64,000 nucleotides of DNA. Source: Desulfovibrio aminophilus (GTDB lineage Bacteria; Desulfobacterota; Desulfovibrionia; Desulfovibrionales; Desulfovibrionaceae). Below the pieces are notes generated by a model. It was not told the DNA's origin, did no database searches, and worked only from the letters and a program-made list of their open reading frames with translations. Positions 1-7,601 of this stretch are shown here, piece by piece. Made by a program: the position numbers and the translations under genes. The DNA lies in assembly GCF_023660105.1 (NCBI RefSeq), contig NZ_JAMHGA010000011.1:1-64000 (forward strand). Reading direction: 5' to 3'. Numbering within the stretch: the first letter of the stretch is position 1; every line of letters starts with the position of its first letter.

Positions 1-31
1 GGCGGGCGGGCCCGGGCCGCCGCCGCCCCCG

Positions 32-42
32 CCCCCCCCCCC
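32..42. repeat. Homopolymeric C run before aroE
   Basis: Eleven consecutive C residues sit inside a G/C-only stretch at the window start, upstream of aroE. No gene is visible in bases 1-128. The rest of that stretch holds this run and a dispersed hairpin repeat. Runs like this slip easily in replication and sequencing, so the exact length is uncertain. Confidence 0.6.
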
Positions 43-52
43 GCCACTATAT

Positions 53-98
53 GGTCCAGGGCCGCGCCCTGGCCGGGGTTCGGGGCGGGGAGCCCCGA
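53..98 (+). repeat. Dispersed TCCAGGG-type double-hairpin repeat, copy 1
   Basis: The element starts GGTCCAGGG, contains an inverted CAGGG/CCCTG arm pair, continues GGCCGGGGTTCGGGG and ends GGGGAGCCCC, giving two adjacent small hairpins. It lies just before aroE. Near-identical copies lie at 962-1009 and 12291-12336, and a diverged form at 41484-41540 and 42229-42282. Confidence 0.75.
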
Positions 99-128
99 TA
101 TTCTCTTCTCTTTCAGGAGGCCTGCGCC

Positions 129-941
129 ATGACCGAACAGTACGCCGTGATCGGGCATCCGCTGGGGCATACGTTGAGTCCGCTGCTGCACAACTGGGGA
201 TTCCAGCGCAAGCATGTGGACGCGCGCTACGCGGCCCTGCCGATGACGCCCGGGGAGTTGGGCGGGTTCATGGAGCGGGTGCGCGACGGGGCCTTCGCCG
301 GCCTGTCCGTGACCATTCCGCACAAGCGCGCGGTCATGGCCCACCTGGACGGCCTGACGCCCCGGGCCGAAGCCGTGGGCGCGGTGAACACGATCTTCTG
401 GCGGGACGGCCTGCTGCTGGGCGAAAACACGGACGTGCTCGGCGTCCTGGAGCCCTTGCGGGGGCTGGGGCCGTTCCGTGGCGGGCTCGTGCTCGGGGCC
501 GGGGGCGCGGCCCGGGCGGCGGTGGCCGCGCTCAAGGAGCTGGGCCTGGACGACGTGCTGGTGGCCAACCGCACGCGGGACAAGGCCGAGGCCCTGGCGC
601 GGGAATTCGGGGTCAAGGCGGCGCCGTGGGAGTCGCGGACGACGCTCGGCGCGGACCTGCTCGTGAACACCACGCCCCTGGGCATGTCCGGCGAGCGGGT
701 GGGGGAATGCCCCTGGCCCGGGGAAACGCCCATCCCCTCGGACCTCACGGTCTTCGACCTGGTCTACAACCCGCTGGAGACCATTCTCCTCCGCCGGGCC
801 AAGGACGCGGGCTGCCGGACCATCTCGGGCCTGGAGATGTTCCTGCACCAGGGACTGGCCCAGTTCAAGCTCTGGACCGGGTTGGACCTGGACCCGGACC
901 AGGCCCGCGAGGTGCTCCTGGACGTGCTCCAGGCCCCCTGA
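129..941 (+). CDS. aroE: Shikimate dehydrogenase (NADP+)
   Basis: This 270-residue cytosolic enzyme reduces 3-dehydroshikimate to shikimate in the chorismate pathway. The N-terminal substrate domain shows the shikimate-binding LSPLLHN motif near residues 14-20, followed by the catalytic-lysine region around IPHKR and the NTD motif. The C-terminal Rossmann domain begins with GAGGAARA near residue 120. The length is normal for the family. The ATG at 129 is preferred because CAGGAGG lies about ten bases upstream and the conserved N-terminus begins there; the frame stays open upstream to 51 but that part has no homology. The gene stands alone, followed by a hairpin repeat and the metE riboswitch. 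Chorismate also feeds the pab operon at the far end of the window. Confidence 0.97.
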   Translation: MTEQYAVIGHPLGHTLSPLLHNWGFQRKHVDARYAALPMTPGELGGFMERVRDGAFAGLSVTIPHKRAVMAHLDGLTPRAEAVGAVNTIFWRDGLLLGENTDVLGVLEPLRGLGPFRGGLVLGAGGAARAAVAALKELGLDDVLVANRTRDKAEALAREFGVKAAPWESRTTLGADLLVNTTPLGMSGERVGECPWPGETPIPSDLTVFDLVYNPLETILLRRAKDAGCRTISGLEMFLHQGLAQFKLWTGLDLDPDQAREVLLDVLQAP

Positions 942-961
942 TTTTTTTATGCCCCCCGCGC

Positions 962-1009
962 GGTCCAGGGCCGCGCCCTGGCCGGGGTCCGGGGGTGGAG
1001 CCCCCGGCT
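962..1009 (+). repeat. Dispersed TCCAGGG-type double-hairpin repeat, copy 2
   Basis: This copy begins about 20 bases after the aroE stop. It reads GGTCCAGGG-CCGCG-CCCTGGC, then CCGGGGTCCGGGGG and GGAGCCCCCGG, so it can form two stable hairpins. Its position right after a stop codon suggests a 3' end or terminator role for aroE, although no T tract follows. Confidence 0.75.
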
Positions 1010-1016
1010 CTTCATC

Positions 1017-1045
1017 TTGACACCGCGCCCCCGCGCCGGTAGGCA
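1017..1045 (+). promoter_or_regulatory. Possible sigma-70 promoter for metE transcript
   Basis: A perfect -35 hexamer TTGACA (1017-1022) is followed after 17 bases by TAGGCA, a poor -10 element. The position just ahead of the cobalamin riboswitch is right for the metE promoter, but the -10 match is weak. Confidence 0.35.
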
Positions 1046-1240
1046 GGCGGGACTGTTCTTTCCATAACGATTCCCTGGAAAACGGAAGACGGTGTGAGTC
1101 CGTCGCAGACGCGCTGCCGTAACCGGGATGACGCGCGGGGCATTCACTGGACCTTGGAGGTCCGGGAAGGCTGCCCCGGCCGGTCCGCATTGGACCGGAG
1201 GCGGTGATCCGCCCGCGCCCGGAAGCCGGAAGACGCTCCA
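1036..1240 (+). ncRNA. Cobalamin (B12) riboswitch upstream of metE
   Basis: The region has the ordered landmarks of a cobalamin riboswitch. GGTGTGAGTCCGTCGC occurs at about 1091-1106, then GCTGCCGTAACCGGGA (the G-C-x-G-x-x-C-C-C core region), an internal GCATTCACTGG corresponding to the GCCACTG segment, GGGAAGG, and the 3' GGAAGCCGGAAGAC at 1221-1234 that closes the core. It lies about 200 bases before metE, a known B12-repressed gene, because the cobalamin-independent enzyme is dispensable when B12 allows MetH to work. The expected effect is premature termination at the hairpin at 1334-1363 when adenosylcobalamin binds. The boundaries are by eye. Confidence 0.88.
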
Positions 1241-1333
1241 GGGTTGTCGCTCATTCGGGCCTCGCGAACTGGGTTCGGAATGGACACGCCGCATGCCGGG
1301 GCCTTTTGCGCCCCCGGCTCCGCGCCGCCGTTC

Positions 1334-1363
1334 AGCCCGCTTTTGAGAAAAAGCGGGCTTTCC
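1334..1363 (+). terminator. Attenuator hairpin between riboswitch and metE
   Basis: AGCCCGCTTTT and AAAAGCGGGCT form an 11-bp perfect stem with loop GAGA, followed by TTTCCTTTG. It sits between the riboswitch core and the metE ribosome-binding site. It is therefore the likely expression platform that terminates transcription in the B12-bound state. Confidence 0.75.
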
Positions 1364-1435
1364 TTTGCCATTGCCCCGTCCGCCTGTATGCTCCGATATG
1401 AGCAGAATCCCAACGCGCAGAAGGAGGATTTGTTC

Positions 1436-3700
1436 ATGTTGACGCAGACCTTGGGTTTCCCGCGCATCGGGCGCGACCGCGAATTGAAGCGGGCGGTGGA
1501 GGGCTACTGGAAGGGCGAGGTGGGCCGGGAGGCCCTGGCCGCCACGGCCGCCGCGCTGCGGGCCGAGCACTGGCGGATGCAGCGGGAGGCGGGCGTGGAC
1601 CTGCTGCCCGCGGGCGACTTCGCGCTCTACGACCAGATGCTCGACCTGTCGCTCATGCTCGGCTGCGTGCCGACGCGCTACGCCGGTCGCGGGGAGCCCG
1701 GCCTGGACACGATGTTCCTCATGGCCCGGGGCGGCGTGGGCGTGGGGGCCATGGAGATGACCAAGTGGTTCGACACGAACTACCACTACATCGTGCCCGA
1801 GCTGGCGGCGGGACAGGCCTTCCGGCCCTCGGCCGGGCGGCTGACCGGGGAGCTGCGCGAGGCGGCCAGAGCGGGCCACGCGGCCAAGGCCGTGCTGCCC
1901 GGGCCGTTCACCTTCCTGGCCCTGGCCAAGGCGGCCGCGCCGGGCCTGGACAAGTGGTCCCTGCTGGAGCCGCTCATTGAGGCCTATGAGGCGCTGCTGC
2001 GCGAGATCGGCCGGGAGTGCGGCTGGGTGCAGATCGACGAGCCCGTGCTGGTGACGGGCCTGCCCGGGGCGGTCCGGGACCGCTTCCGGCCGGTGCTGGA
2101 GCGGCTGCGCGGGGCGACGGGCAAGGCCAAGCTCATGCTGGCCACCTATTTCGGCGGCGTCGCGGCCCAGGCGGACCTGCTGGACGGCCTGGCCGCGGAC
2201 TGCCTGCACCTGGACCTGGTGCGCGCGCCGGAGCAGCTGGAGCCGGTGGCCAAGCGGCTGCCCAAGGCCTGCGCCCTGTCCCTGGGGCTGGTGGACGGCC
2301 GCAACGTCTGGCGCGCGGATCTGGGCCGGGCCCTGGCCCTGGGCCGCGAGGCCGTGGAACTGGTCGGCCCGGAGCGGCTCCTGGTCGCTCCGTCCTGCTC
2401 CCTGCTGCACACGCCCGTGGACCTGGCGGCCGAGACGGCCCTGGACCCGGAGGTGCGGGAGTGGATGGCCTTCGCGGTGCAGAAGTGCGGGGAGCTGCGC
2501 CTGCTGGCCGACGCCCTGGAAGGCCGGGACGTGGCGGCCGCGCTGGAGGAGAACGCCCGGATCATGGAGCGCCGCCGGAGCTGCGCCAAGGCCGTGAACC
2601 CGGCCGTGCGCGACCGGGCGGCCTCGGTGACGCCGGAGATGACCGCGCGCCGTTCGGCCTATGCGGATCGAGCCAAGGAACAGCGCACGCGCCTGGACCT
2701 GCCGGAGCTGCCCACCACGACCATCGGCTCCTTCCCGCAGACCACGGAGGTGCGCGCCACGCGGGCCGCGTTCAAGTCCGGGAAGCTGGACCGGGCGGGC
2801 TACGAGCAGGCCATGACCGGCTTCATCCGCCGGGCCGTGGAGGCCCAGGAGGCGGCCGGGCTGGACGTGCTCGTGCACGGCGAGCCCGAGCGCAACGACA
2901 TGGTGGAGTACTTCGGCGAGCAGCTGGACGGGTTCTGCTTCACGAAGAACGGCTGGGTCCAGAGCTACGGCACGCGCTGCGTGAAGCCGCCGGTGATCTA
3001 CGGCGACGTGTCCCGGCCCCGGGCCATGACCGTGGCGTGGTGGGAGAGGGCCGCCACGATGACCAAAAAGCCCATGAAGGGCATGCTCACCGGGCCGGTG
3101 ACCATCCTCTGCTGGAGCTTCGTGCGCGACGACCAGCCGCGCTCGGCCACCTGCCGCCAGATCGCCCTGGCCATCCGCGACGAGGTGGCGGACCTGGAGC
3201 GGGCCGGAGCGCCCATGGTCCAGATCGACGAACCCGCCCTGCGCGAGGGCCTGCCCCTGGAGCCCGAAAAGCGCGGGGAGTACCTGGACTGGGCCGTGGA
3301 GTGCTTCCGGCTGGCCTCCACGGGCGTTTCCGACGCCACGCAGATCCACACCCACATGTGCTACGCGGAATTCAACGAGATCATCGAGCGGATCGCGGCC
3401 ATGGACGCGGACGTGATCAGCATCGAGGCCAGCCGCAGCGGCATGGAGCTGCTGGAGGCCTTCGGCCGCTTCCACTACCCCAACGAGGTGGGCCCGGGAG
3501 TCTGGGACATCCACAGCCCGCGCGTGCCGGGCGTGGAGGAGATGGTCGGGCTCCTGGAGAAGGCCCTGCGGGTGATCCCGCGCGAACGGCTCTGGGTCAA
3601 CCCGGACTGCGGCCTGAAGACCCGCGACTGGCCCGAGACCGAGGCGTCCATGCGGAACATGGTCGAGGCGGCCCGCAGGCTGCGGCGGCAGAAGGCGTAA
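1436..3700 (+). CDS. metE: Cobalamin-independent methionine synthase
   Basis: This 754-residue cytosolic enzyme transfers the methyl group of 5-methyltetrahydropteroyl-triglutamate to homocysteine using zinc and no B12. The N-terminal half begins [18 protein letters not shown] and carries the folate-domain fold. The C-terminal catalytic half begins near [10 protein letters not shown], contains the zinc-ligand motif [12 protein letters not shown] and ends with NPDCGLKTR, another zinc-ligand segment. The length is full for the family. The ATG at 1436 is chosen because AAGGAGG lies nine bases upstream and the conserved N-terminus starts there; the frame is open upstream through the riboswitch and attenuator, which are not coding. 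It is regulated by the cobalamin riboswitch just upstream. Homocysteine may come from the DUF39 protein at 59898. Confidence 0.98.
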   Translation: MLTQTLGFPRIGRDRELKRAVEGYWKGEVGREALAATAAALRAEHWRMQREAGVDLLPAGDFALYDQMLDLSLMLGCVPTRYAGRGEPGLDTMFLMARGGVGVGAMEMTKWFDTNYHYIVPELAAGQAFRPSAGRLTGELREAARAGHAAKAVLPGPFTFLALAKAAAPGLDKWSLLEPLIEAYEALLREIGRECGWVQIDEPVLVTGLPGAVRDRFRPVLERLRGATGKAKLMLATYFGGVAAQADLLDGLAADCLHLDLVRAPEQLEPVAKRLPKACALSLGLVDGRNVWRADLGRALALGREAVELVGPERLLVAPSCSLLHTPVDLAAETALDPEVREWMAFAVQKCGELRLLADALEGRDVAAALEENARIMERRRSCAKAVNPAVRDRAASVTPEMTARRSAYADRAKEQRTRLDLPELPTTTIGSFPQTTEVRATRAAFKSGKLDRAGYEQAMTGFIRRAVEAQEAAGLDVLVHGEPERNDMVEYFGEQLDGFCFTKNGWVQSYGTRCVKPPVIYGDVSRPRAMTVAWWERAATMTKKPMKGMLTGPVTILCWSFVRDDQPRSATCRQIALAIRDEVADLERAGAPMVQIDEPALREGLPLEPEKRGEYLDWAVECFRLASTGVSDATQIHTHMCYAEFNEIIERIAAMDADVISIEASRSGMELLEAFGRFHYPNEVGPGVWDIHSPRVPGVEEMVGLLEKALRVIPRERLWVNPDCGLKTRDWPETEASMRNMVEAARRLRRQKA

Positions 3701-3707
3701 AAAAGCG

Positions 3708-3747
3708 CCGGGGAAAGCCCTTTTTTGCAAAAAAGGGCTTTCCCCGG
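3708..3747. terminator. Strong terminator hairpin after metE
   Basis: CCGGGGAAAGCCCTTTTTT pairs perfectly with AAAAAAGGGCTTTCCCCGG around a GC centre, a 19-bp stem starting eight bases after the metE stop. The inner T and A tracts make it usable in both directions, so it could also end the convergent AhpD-like transcript. Confidence 0.85.
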
Positions 3748-3772
3748 GCCCCTTCCTCAAAAAACCGTCACA

Positions 3773-3819
3773 GTGGCGCGGAGTGTCGGCGGCCGAAGCC
3801 GCCGAACGCTCCGCGCCAC
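3773..3819. repeat. Long hairpin with GTGGCGCGGA arms, copy 1
   Basis: GTGGCGCGGAG (3773-3783) pairs with CTCCGCGCCAC (3809-3819). Inside this, TCGGCGGC pairs with GCCGCCGA around a CGAA loop. It lies between metE and the AhpD-like gene with no coding potential. The outer arms GTGGCGCGGA/TCCGCGCCAC recur in the perfect hairpin at 41427-41477. Confidence 0.7.
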
Positions 3820-3876
3820 GCGATGGGCCGGGGCCGGGCGGCCCCGGGGCGTGTCGAGAAAGGCGAAAGAGCCTTT

Positions 3877-4407
3877 CTATGAAGCGGCGGAGCCGCGGAC
3901 AAAGGCCTTCTGCAGGGCGGCGGAGGCCATCAGGCTCGCGCCGTGGGCCGTGGCGTCCAGGATGTCCGCGTCGGTCCAGCCCAGGGCCCGCAGGCCGTCC
4001 AGGTCGGCGGCGCTGATCGAGGCGGGCTCGGACAGGGCCCTGCGCACGAAGACCGCCAGGGCGGCCTCGCGTTCCTCCAGGGACTCCGGGGCCCGGCCCT
4101 GGGACAGGGCCTCCAGGTCGGCGGGGCTCATGCCCATGCGCTGGAGCAGGCCGCCGTTGAAGTCCAGGCAGGCCTCGTGGCAGGACAGGTTCGAGGCCGC
4201 GTAGCGGATGGCGGCCAGAAGCGGCGCGCTCAGGTTCTTGTGTCCCACGTAGTAGCGCATGGCGCCGAACTGGACCTGCTGGAGTTCCGGGCTGGCCGAG
4301 AGCAGGCGCATGGGCATGGGCACCTCGCCGAGCTGGTCGAAGATCGAATAGACCTCGGCCACGCTGCCCGTGGCCTGCCCGGGTTCCACCGTCTTGAGCA
4401 GAATCAT
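3877..4407 (-). CDS. Carboxymuconolactone decarboxylase / AhpD-like protein
   Basis: This 176-residue all-alpha protein resembles the CMD/AhpD alkylhydroperoxidase family. The core SCHEACLDFNGG (around residues 78-89) occupies the place of the AhpD active site, normally CxxC followed by a distal histidine. Here the cysteines are three residues apart and the expected histidine is replaced by asparagine, so classic AhpD peroxidase chemistry is doubtful. Good Shine-Dalgarno AAAGGAG precedes the ATG at 4407. It lies directly downstream of, and on the same strand as, the TetR-family gene ending at 4495. A GACCGGTC palindrome in the gap resembles the operator in front of the regulator, so it is probably the regulated target. 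A role in detoxifying electrophiles or peroxides is inferred. Confidence 0.8.
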   Translation of the reverse strand: MILLKTVEPGQATGSVAEVYSIFDQLGEVPMPMRLLSASPELQQVQFGAMRYYVGHKNLSAPLLAAIRYAASNLSCHEACLDFNGGLLQRMGMSPADLEALSQGRAPESLEEREAALAVFVRRALSEPASISAADLDGLRALGWTDADILDATAHGASLMASAALQKAFVRGSAAS

Positions 4408-4437
4408 GTGTTTCTCCTTTGGGTTCGTATTGTAATG

Positions 4438-4445
4438 GACCGGTC
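4438..4445. promoter_or_regulatory. Candidate TetR operator before the AhpD-like gene
   Basis: GACCGGTC is a perfect palindrome about 30 bases upstream of the AhpD-like start, next to a TACAAT -10-like hexamer on the minus strand. It shares the core GACC[A/G]GTC with the candidate operator at 5085-5099 in front of the TetR gene. Confidence 0.5.
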
Positions 4446-4494
4446 AACTATTTTCAGGCGCGGACAGGGGCGACGATTGCCGATGCCGCGCGGC

Positions 4495-5073
4495 CTAGGC
4501 CAGCAGATGGTCGAAGAGGAATTCCTCGAAGCGCAGCAAGGGCGCGGGGTCCTTCTCGACCTTCATGCGCAGGAGCGCGCCCTCCCAGGCGTCCAGGATG
4601 AAGCCGGCGGCCTGTCGCGGGTCCAGGCCGGACTTCAGCTCGCCGCGCTCGCGGGCCTGGGCCAGGAGTCCGGCCAACCGCTCGGACATGGCGGACATGG
4701 CGGCCTGGAGGGCCTGGCGCATGGCCGGAGAGAGGTCGCTCATCTCCTGGGCCAGGTTGCCCAGGGGGCAGCCGCGCGCGCAGCCGCCCTCGGCCTGGAA
4801 CTCCCGGAAGGTCTGGAACAGGCGGCGCATGCGGGCCAGGGGCGGGGCGTCGCCCTGGTCCAGGAGGGAGGCGGAAATCCCGGCCATGCGCTGGGCGTGG
4901 TGCTCCACCAGGGCCAGGCCGAAGTCCTCCTTGCTCTTGAAGTAGAAGTAGAAGGAGCCCTTGGGCACCCCGGCGGCGGCCAGGATGTCGGCCAGCCCGG
5001 TGTTGTGGAAGCCCTGGCGGTGGATGAGGTCCGCCCCGGCGTCGAGAATGGCCTGCCTTGCGTCACGCTTCAT
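4495..5073 (-). CDS. TetR/AcrR-family transcriptional regulator, NemR-like
   Basis: This is a 192-residue repressor. The N-terminal helix-turn-helix covers roughly residues 5-50, with the recognition region LADILAAAGVPKGSFYFYFK that is typical of TetR proteins. The ligand domain carries the cysteine pair in GGCARGCPLGNLAQE, a segment common in the NemR/AcuR-like subgroup that senses electrophiles. The ATG at 5073 (MKRDARQ) is preferred because the longer frame starting at 5103 would place the probable operator inside the coding region. It probably represses itself and the downstream AhpD-like gene. The ligand is unknown; sensing of reactive electrophiles through the cysteines is an inference. 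Confidence 0.9.
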   Translation of the reverse strand: MKRDARQAILDAGADLIHRQGFHNTGLADILAAAGVPKGSFYFYFKSKEDFGLALVEHHAQRMAGISASLLDQGDAPPLARMRRLFQTFREFQAEGGCARGCPLGNLAQEMSDLSPAMRQALQAAMSAMSERLAGLLAQARERGELKSGLDPRQAAGFILDAWEGALLRMKVEKDPAPLLRFEEFLFDHLLA

Positions 5074-5084
5074 GCGGCGACTAA

Positions 5085-5099
5085 TAGACCAGTCGTCTA
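5085..5099. promoter_or_regulatory. Candidate autoregulatory operator of the TetR gene
   Basis: TAGAC-CAGTC-GTCTA is an inverted repeat 12 bases upstream of the TetR start codon. Its half-site TAGAC(C) resembles the NemR box known from Escherichia coli (TAGACC half-sites). Position and symmetry support autoregulation. Confidence 0.65.
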
Positions 5100-5112
5100 G
5101 CATCTGTCAACC

Positions 5113-5241
5113 GGCCGGCTCCGCCGGTTTATAGGAAGGCGGGAGAAGGTTGGTTCTCTAAAAAGGGCCGAAGACCCCCGGCTTCGCCGGGTTACAGAAA
5201 GCCGTGAAGAAGGCTGGTTTTCTCAAGAGGGCCGAAGGCCC
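5113..5241. repeat. Two tandem copies of the GGCTTCGCC-GTTATAGAAAGGC repeat
   Basis: Two roughly 64-base units lie head to tail between the TetR gene and the TunR-like gene. Each unit has a small CCGGC(T)CGCCGG-type hairpin, then GTTA(T/C)AGGAA(A)GGC-like sequence, a GAGAAGG/GGTT(C/T)TCT arm pair and a final AAGGGCCGAAG block. Related units lie at 16256-16310 and 17660-17785. No coding content is visible. Confidence 0.7.
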
Positions 5242-5246
5242 CCCGC

Positions 5247-6320
5247 TCAGTCGACCTTGAGGATCACGGAGTAGGCGGAGAACGTCACCCAGGCGGAATC
5301 ATCGGCGCGCAGGCCCAGGCGCTGGGCGCTTTCGGCCGTGGTCACGGAGCAGACCCGGGTGTCGTCGGCCAGGCGCACGATGACCTCGGCCGTGACCTGG
5401 CCCGCCAGCACGCGCTCGACCACGCCGTGCAGGCGGTTCTCGGCCGAGGAACGGGGCTCGGGCTCGCAGGTCTCCACCAGGACCCAGGGGGCCTTGATCT
5501 CGGCGGTGAGGAGCATGCCGGGCCGGATGCCCAGGGACTGCACGCTGTCCACGGTGATGATCGAGGAGATGGCGTGTCCGCCCAGGGTGGAAAGCTCCAC
5601 GCGGGCCTGGATGTCGCCCTGGACCACGCGGGCCACCTTGCCGAAGAAGGCGTTGCGCGCGCTGGTCTTGCGGCGGGACTCGCGCTCCAGGATGTGTTCG
5701 GTGATGCGCTTCTTGTCCTCGGCGGAGAAGTCCAGGAAGGCGGCGGTGAGGTCCGCGGAGGACTGGCCGAGCAGGTCCTGGACCACCTTGAGGGGCATGT
5801 CGCCGCGCAGCAGCTCGATGGCCCGGGAGCGGCGCAGGACCGTGGGATTGGCCAGTTCCAGGGGGATTCCGGCGGCCCGGGCGCGCTCCTGGAACTTGCG
5901 GCGGATGTGGCCCTGGTCCATGCGGCAGAGCGCGCCGCGCAGGGGCAGGAGCGCGGGGTCGGCCAGGAGGCGGCGCATCTCGGCGGCGGCCTCGTCGGCC
6001 AGGCGCACCTCGCGCGTGCTCTTGCGGCCCCGGAAGCGGACCACCCCGGCCACGGGGTCCAGGTCCGCGGCGTCGTCCAGGGCCAGGACCTCGCCCAGGC
6101 GCGCGCCGGTGTGGCGCAAGAGGAGGTAGATGAGCAGGAGCCGCAGCCGCGACCGGCGCGTGTCCGCGCGGCGGGGCAGCTCGGCCCACTGGGCGAAGGC
6201 CTCGGTCAGCCGCGCCAGGTCGATGGTGTCCAGGTACTTCACCCCCTCGGGCACGGCGAACACGGCCGAGGGGTTGAGGCGGCCCGGGACGGGCTCCGGC
6301 GATGGTTGACGGCTCTTCAT
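5247..6320 (-). CDS. tunR: TunR-like tungstate/molybdate-responsive regulator (dead XerC/D fold + two TOBE domains)
   Basis: This 357-residue protein joins a tyrosine-recombinase-like DNA-binding domain (about residues 30-215) to two TOBE/Mop oxyanion-binding domains (about 225-290 and 295-357). This architecture matches the TunR family described in sulfate reducers, which senses tungstate. The recombinase box I arginine is present (HTGARLGEVLAL). Box II reads TVLRRSRAIELL and DLLGQSS where active enzymes have His, and the nucleophilic tyrosine position is phenylalanine (LTAAFLDF), so it should bind DNA without cutting it. The ATG at 6320 is chosen over an upstream GTG at 6362. It is divergent from the TSUP exporter at 6473, and repeated CGTGA-containing sites lie between them. 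Control of tungstate or molybdate handling is inferred from the family. Confidence 0.85.
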   Translation of the reverse strand: MKSRQPSPEPVPGRLNPSAVFAVPEGVKYLDTIDLARLTEAFAQWAELPRRADTRRSRLRLLLIYLLLRHTGARLGEVLALDDAADLDPVAGVVRFRGRKSTREVRLADEAAAEMRRLLADPALLPLRGALCRMDQGHIRRKFQERARAAGIPLELANPTVLRRSRAIELLRGDMPLKVVQDLLGQSSADLTAAFLDFSAEDKKRITEHILERESRRKTSARNAFFGKVARVVQGDIQARVELSTLGGHAISSIITVDSVQSLGIRPGMLLTAEIKAPWVLVETCEPEPRSSAENRLHGVVERVLAGQVTAEVIVRLADDTRVCSVTTAESAQRLGLRADDSAWVTFSAYSVILKVD

Positions 6321-6371
6321 CCATGCAGGATACAAGGAGAGTGGCCGGAAGCCAAGGGGCACACGGATGAA

Positions 6372-6386
6372 AAAAAACGCGTGACA
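6372..6386 (+). promoter_or_regulatory. Candidate TunR site 1 (AAAAAACGCGTGACA)
   Basis: This 15-mer matches the 15-mer at 6428-6442 except at two positions, giving consensus AAAAAACRCGTGAYA. Both lie in the intergenic space between the TunR-like gene and the TSUP exporter. Repeated sites beside a regulator suggest binding; the match to the published TunR motif was not checked. Confidence 0.5.
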
Positions 6387-6427
6387 AGGCGCGCGGCGGC
6401 GGGTAAGGCTGGACTCACACGAGTTCT

Positions 6428-6442
6428 AAAAAACACGTGATA
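6428..6442 (+). promoter_or_regulatory. Candidate TunR site 2 (AAAAAACACGTGATA)
   Basis: This is the second copy of the direct repeat, starting 56 bases after the first and about 30 bases upstream of the exporter start codon. An imperfect inverted relative, GAACTCGTGTGAG on the minus strand, lies between the two copies. Confidence 0.5.
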
Positions 6443-6472
6443 GTGCCGCCAGGCGGCGCAAGGAGGCGGGCC

Positions 6473-7420
6473 ATGTATTTCTCCGTCGCCGGAATCGAAG
6501 TCCAGCCCTGGATTCCCCCGCTCACGGCCTTCTGCGTGTCCTTCTTCACCAGCATGGGCGGCGTGTCCGGGGCCTTCCTGCTCCTGCCCTTCCAGATGAA
6601 CATCCTGGGCTACGTGAACCCCTCGGTGAGCGCCACGAACCACGTCTTCAACATCACGGCCATCCCGGCCGGGGTCTACCGCTACATCCGCGAGGGCCGC
6701 ATGGTCTGGCCCCTGACCTGGGTGGTGGTCATCGGCACCCTGCCCGGGGTCTTCATCGGCTCGCTCCTGCGCGTGGTCTACCTGCCCGACCCGAGGAACT
6801 TCAAGTTCTTCGTGGGCCTGGTCCTGCTCTACATCGGCGGCCGGATGATCCTCGACCTGCTCAGGAAGCCCGCGCCGGGCCAGGACAAGAAGAGCGCCGA
6901 GAAGCGCTTCCAGGAGACGGTCAAGGCCTGGCGCAGCCGCGCCGAATCCACCGGCGAGAAGCTCCCGGCCGTGCGCGTGACGCGCTTCAGCACCACGCGC
7001 ATCGCCTACGAATTCTACGGCGAGGCCTTCGAGATATCCACCCCCGGCATCCTCTCCCTGAGCCTCGTGGTGGGCGTCATCGGCGGCACCTACGGCATCG
7101 GCGGCGGGGCCATCATCGCGCCGTTCTTCGTCTCGGTCTTCGGCCTGCCGGTGTACACCGTGGCCGGGGCCGCGCTCATGGGCACCTGCGTCACCTCCCT
7201 GGCGGGCGTGACCTTCTTCCAGGTCATCGCGCCCTGGTTCCCGAACCAGTCCGTGGCCCCGGACTGGATCCTGGGCCTGCTCTTCGGCCTGGGCGGCATG
7301 GCCGGGATGTACCTCGGCGCGCGCTGCCAGAAGTTCGTGCCCGCCCGGTACATCAAGTGGATGCTCGGAGCGGTCATCTTCTGGATGGCCCTCAAGTACG
7401 TGGTGGGCTTCTTCCTCTAA
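6473..7420 (+). CDS. Sulfite exporter TauE/SafE (TSUP) family permease
   Basis: This 315-residue inner-membrane protein has about eight hydrophobic segments. The N-terminal repeat contains FFTSMGGVSGAFLLLPF and the C-terminal repeat contains GTYGIGGGAIIAPFFVSVFG, the paired signature of TauE/SafE proteins that move sulfur-containing or related anions. A long hydrophilic loop (about residues 135-190) separates the two halves. The ATG at 6473 is set by AAGGAGG seven bases upstream. It is divergent from the TunR-like regulator and preceded by repeated candidate binding sites, so an oxyanion such as tungstate, molybdate, sulfate or sulfite is the likely substrate; the sequence does not decide which. 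Confidence 0.9.
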   Translation: MYFSVAGIEVQPWIPPLTAFCVSFFTSMGGVSGAFLLLPFQMNILGYVNPSVSATNHVFNITAIPAGVYRYIREGRMVWPLTWVVVIGTLPGVFIGSLLRVVYLPDPRNFKFFVGLVLLYIGGRMILDLLRKPAPGQDKKSAEKRFQETVKAWRSRAESTGEKLPAVRVTRFSTTRIAYEFYGEAFEISTPGILSLSLVVGVIGGTYGIGGGAIIAPFFVSVFGLPVYTVAGAALMGTCVTSLAGVTFFQVIAPWFPNQSVAPDWILGLLFGLGGMAGMYLGARCQKFVPARYIKWMLGAVIFWMALKYVVGFFL

Positions 7421-7518
7421 CCGCACCGCCGGCCAACGGCCGCACCGGCGGCCGGCGCGGCCCACCAGCAGACCCGGGGCCCCCTCCTCCCCGGGTTTTC
7501 GCGTCCGTTTCCCGCGCC

Positions 7519-7559
7519 TTGACCCCTGGTCCAGGGCAATGCTATCGTCTGGCGACGAT
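7519..7559 (+). promoter_or_regulatory. Promoter with overlapping palindrome before MerR-type gene
   Basis: A -35 TTGACC (7519-7524) is followed after 18 bases by TATCGT (7543-7548). The perfect palindrome ATCGTC-TGGC-GACGAT (7544-7559) overlaps the -10 and the expected start site. This is a typical place for an autoregulatory operator of the regulator encoded at 7602. Confidence 0.5.
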
Positions 7560-7601
7560 CATCCAAGTTACTGATAATAAAGACTGACGATGGAGGACGG
7601 A

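Noticed and set aside
947-4447. Very long open frame antisense to metE
   Set aside because: High GC content leaves few stop codons in complementary frames. The translation is low-complexity Gly/Arg/Pro-rich with no domain, and metE, its riboswitch and terminator account for the region.
5247-6320. Active site-specific recombinase or integron/phage integrase
   Set aside because: The tyrosine nucleophile and both His positions are replaced and two TOBE domains are fused; no att-like repeats or prophage genes are present.
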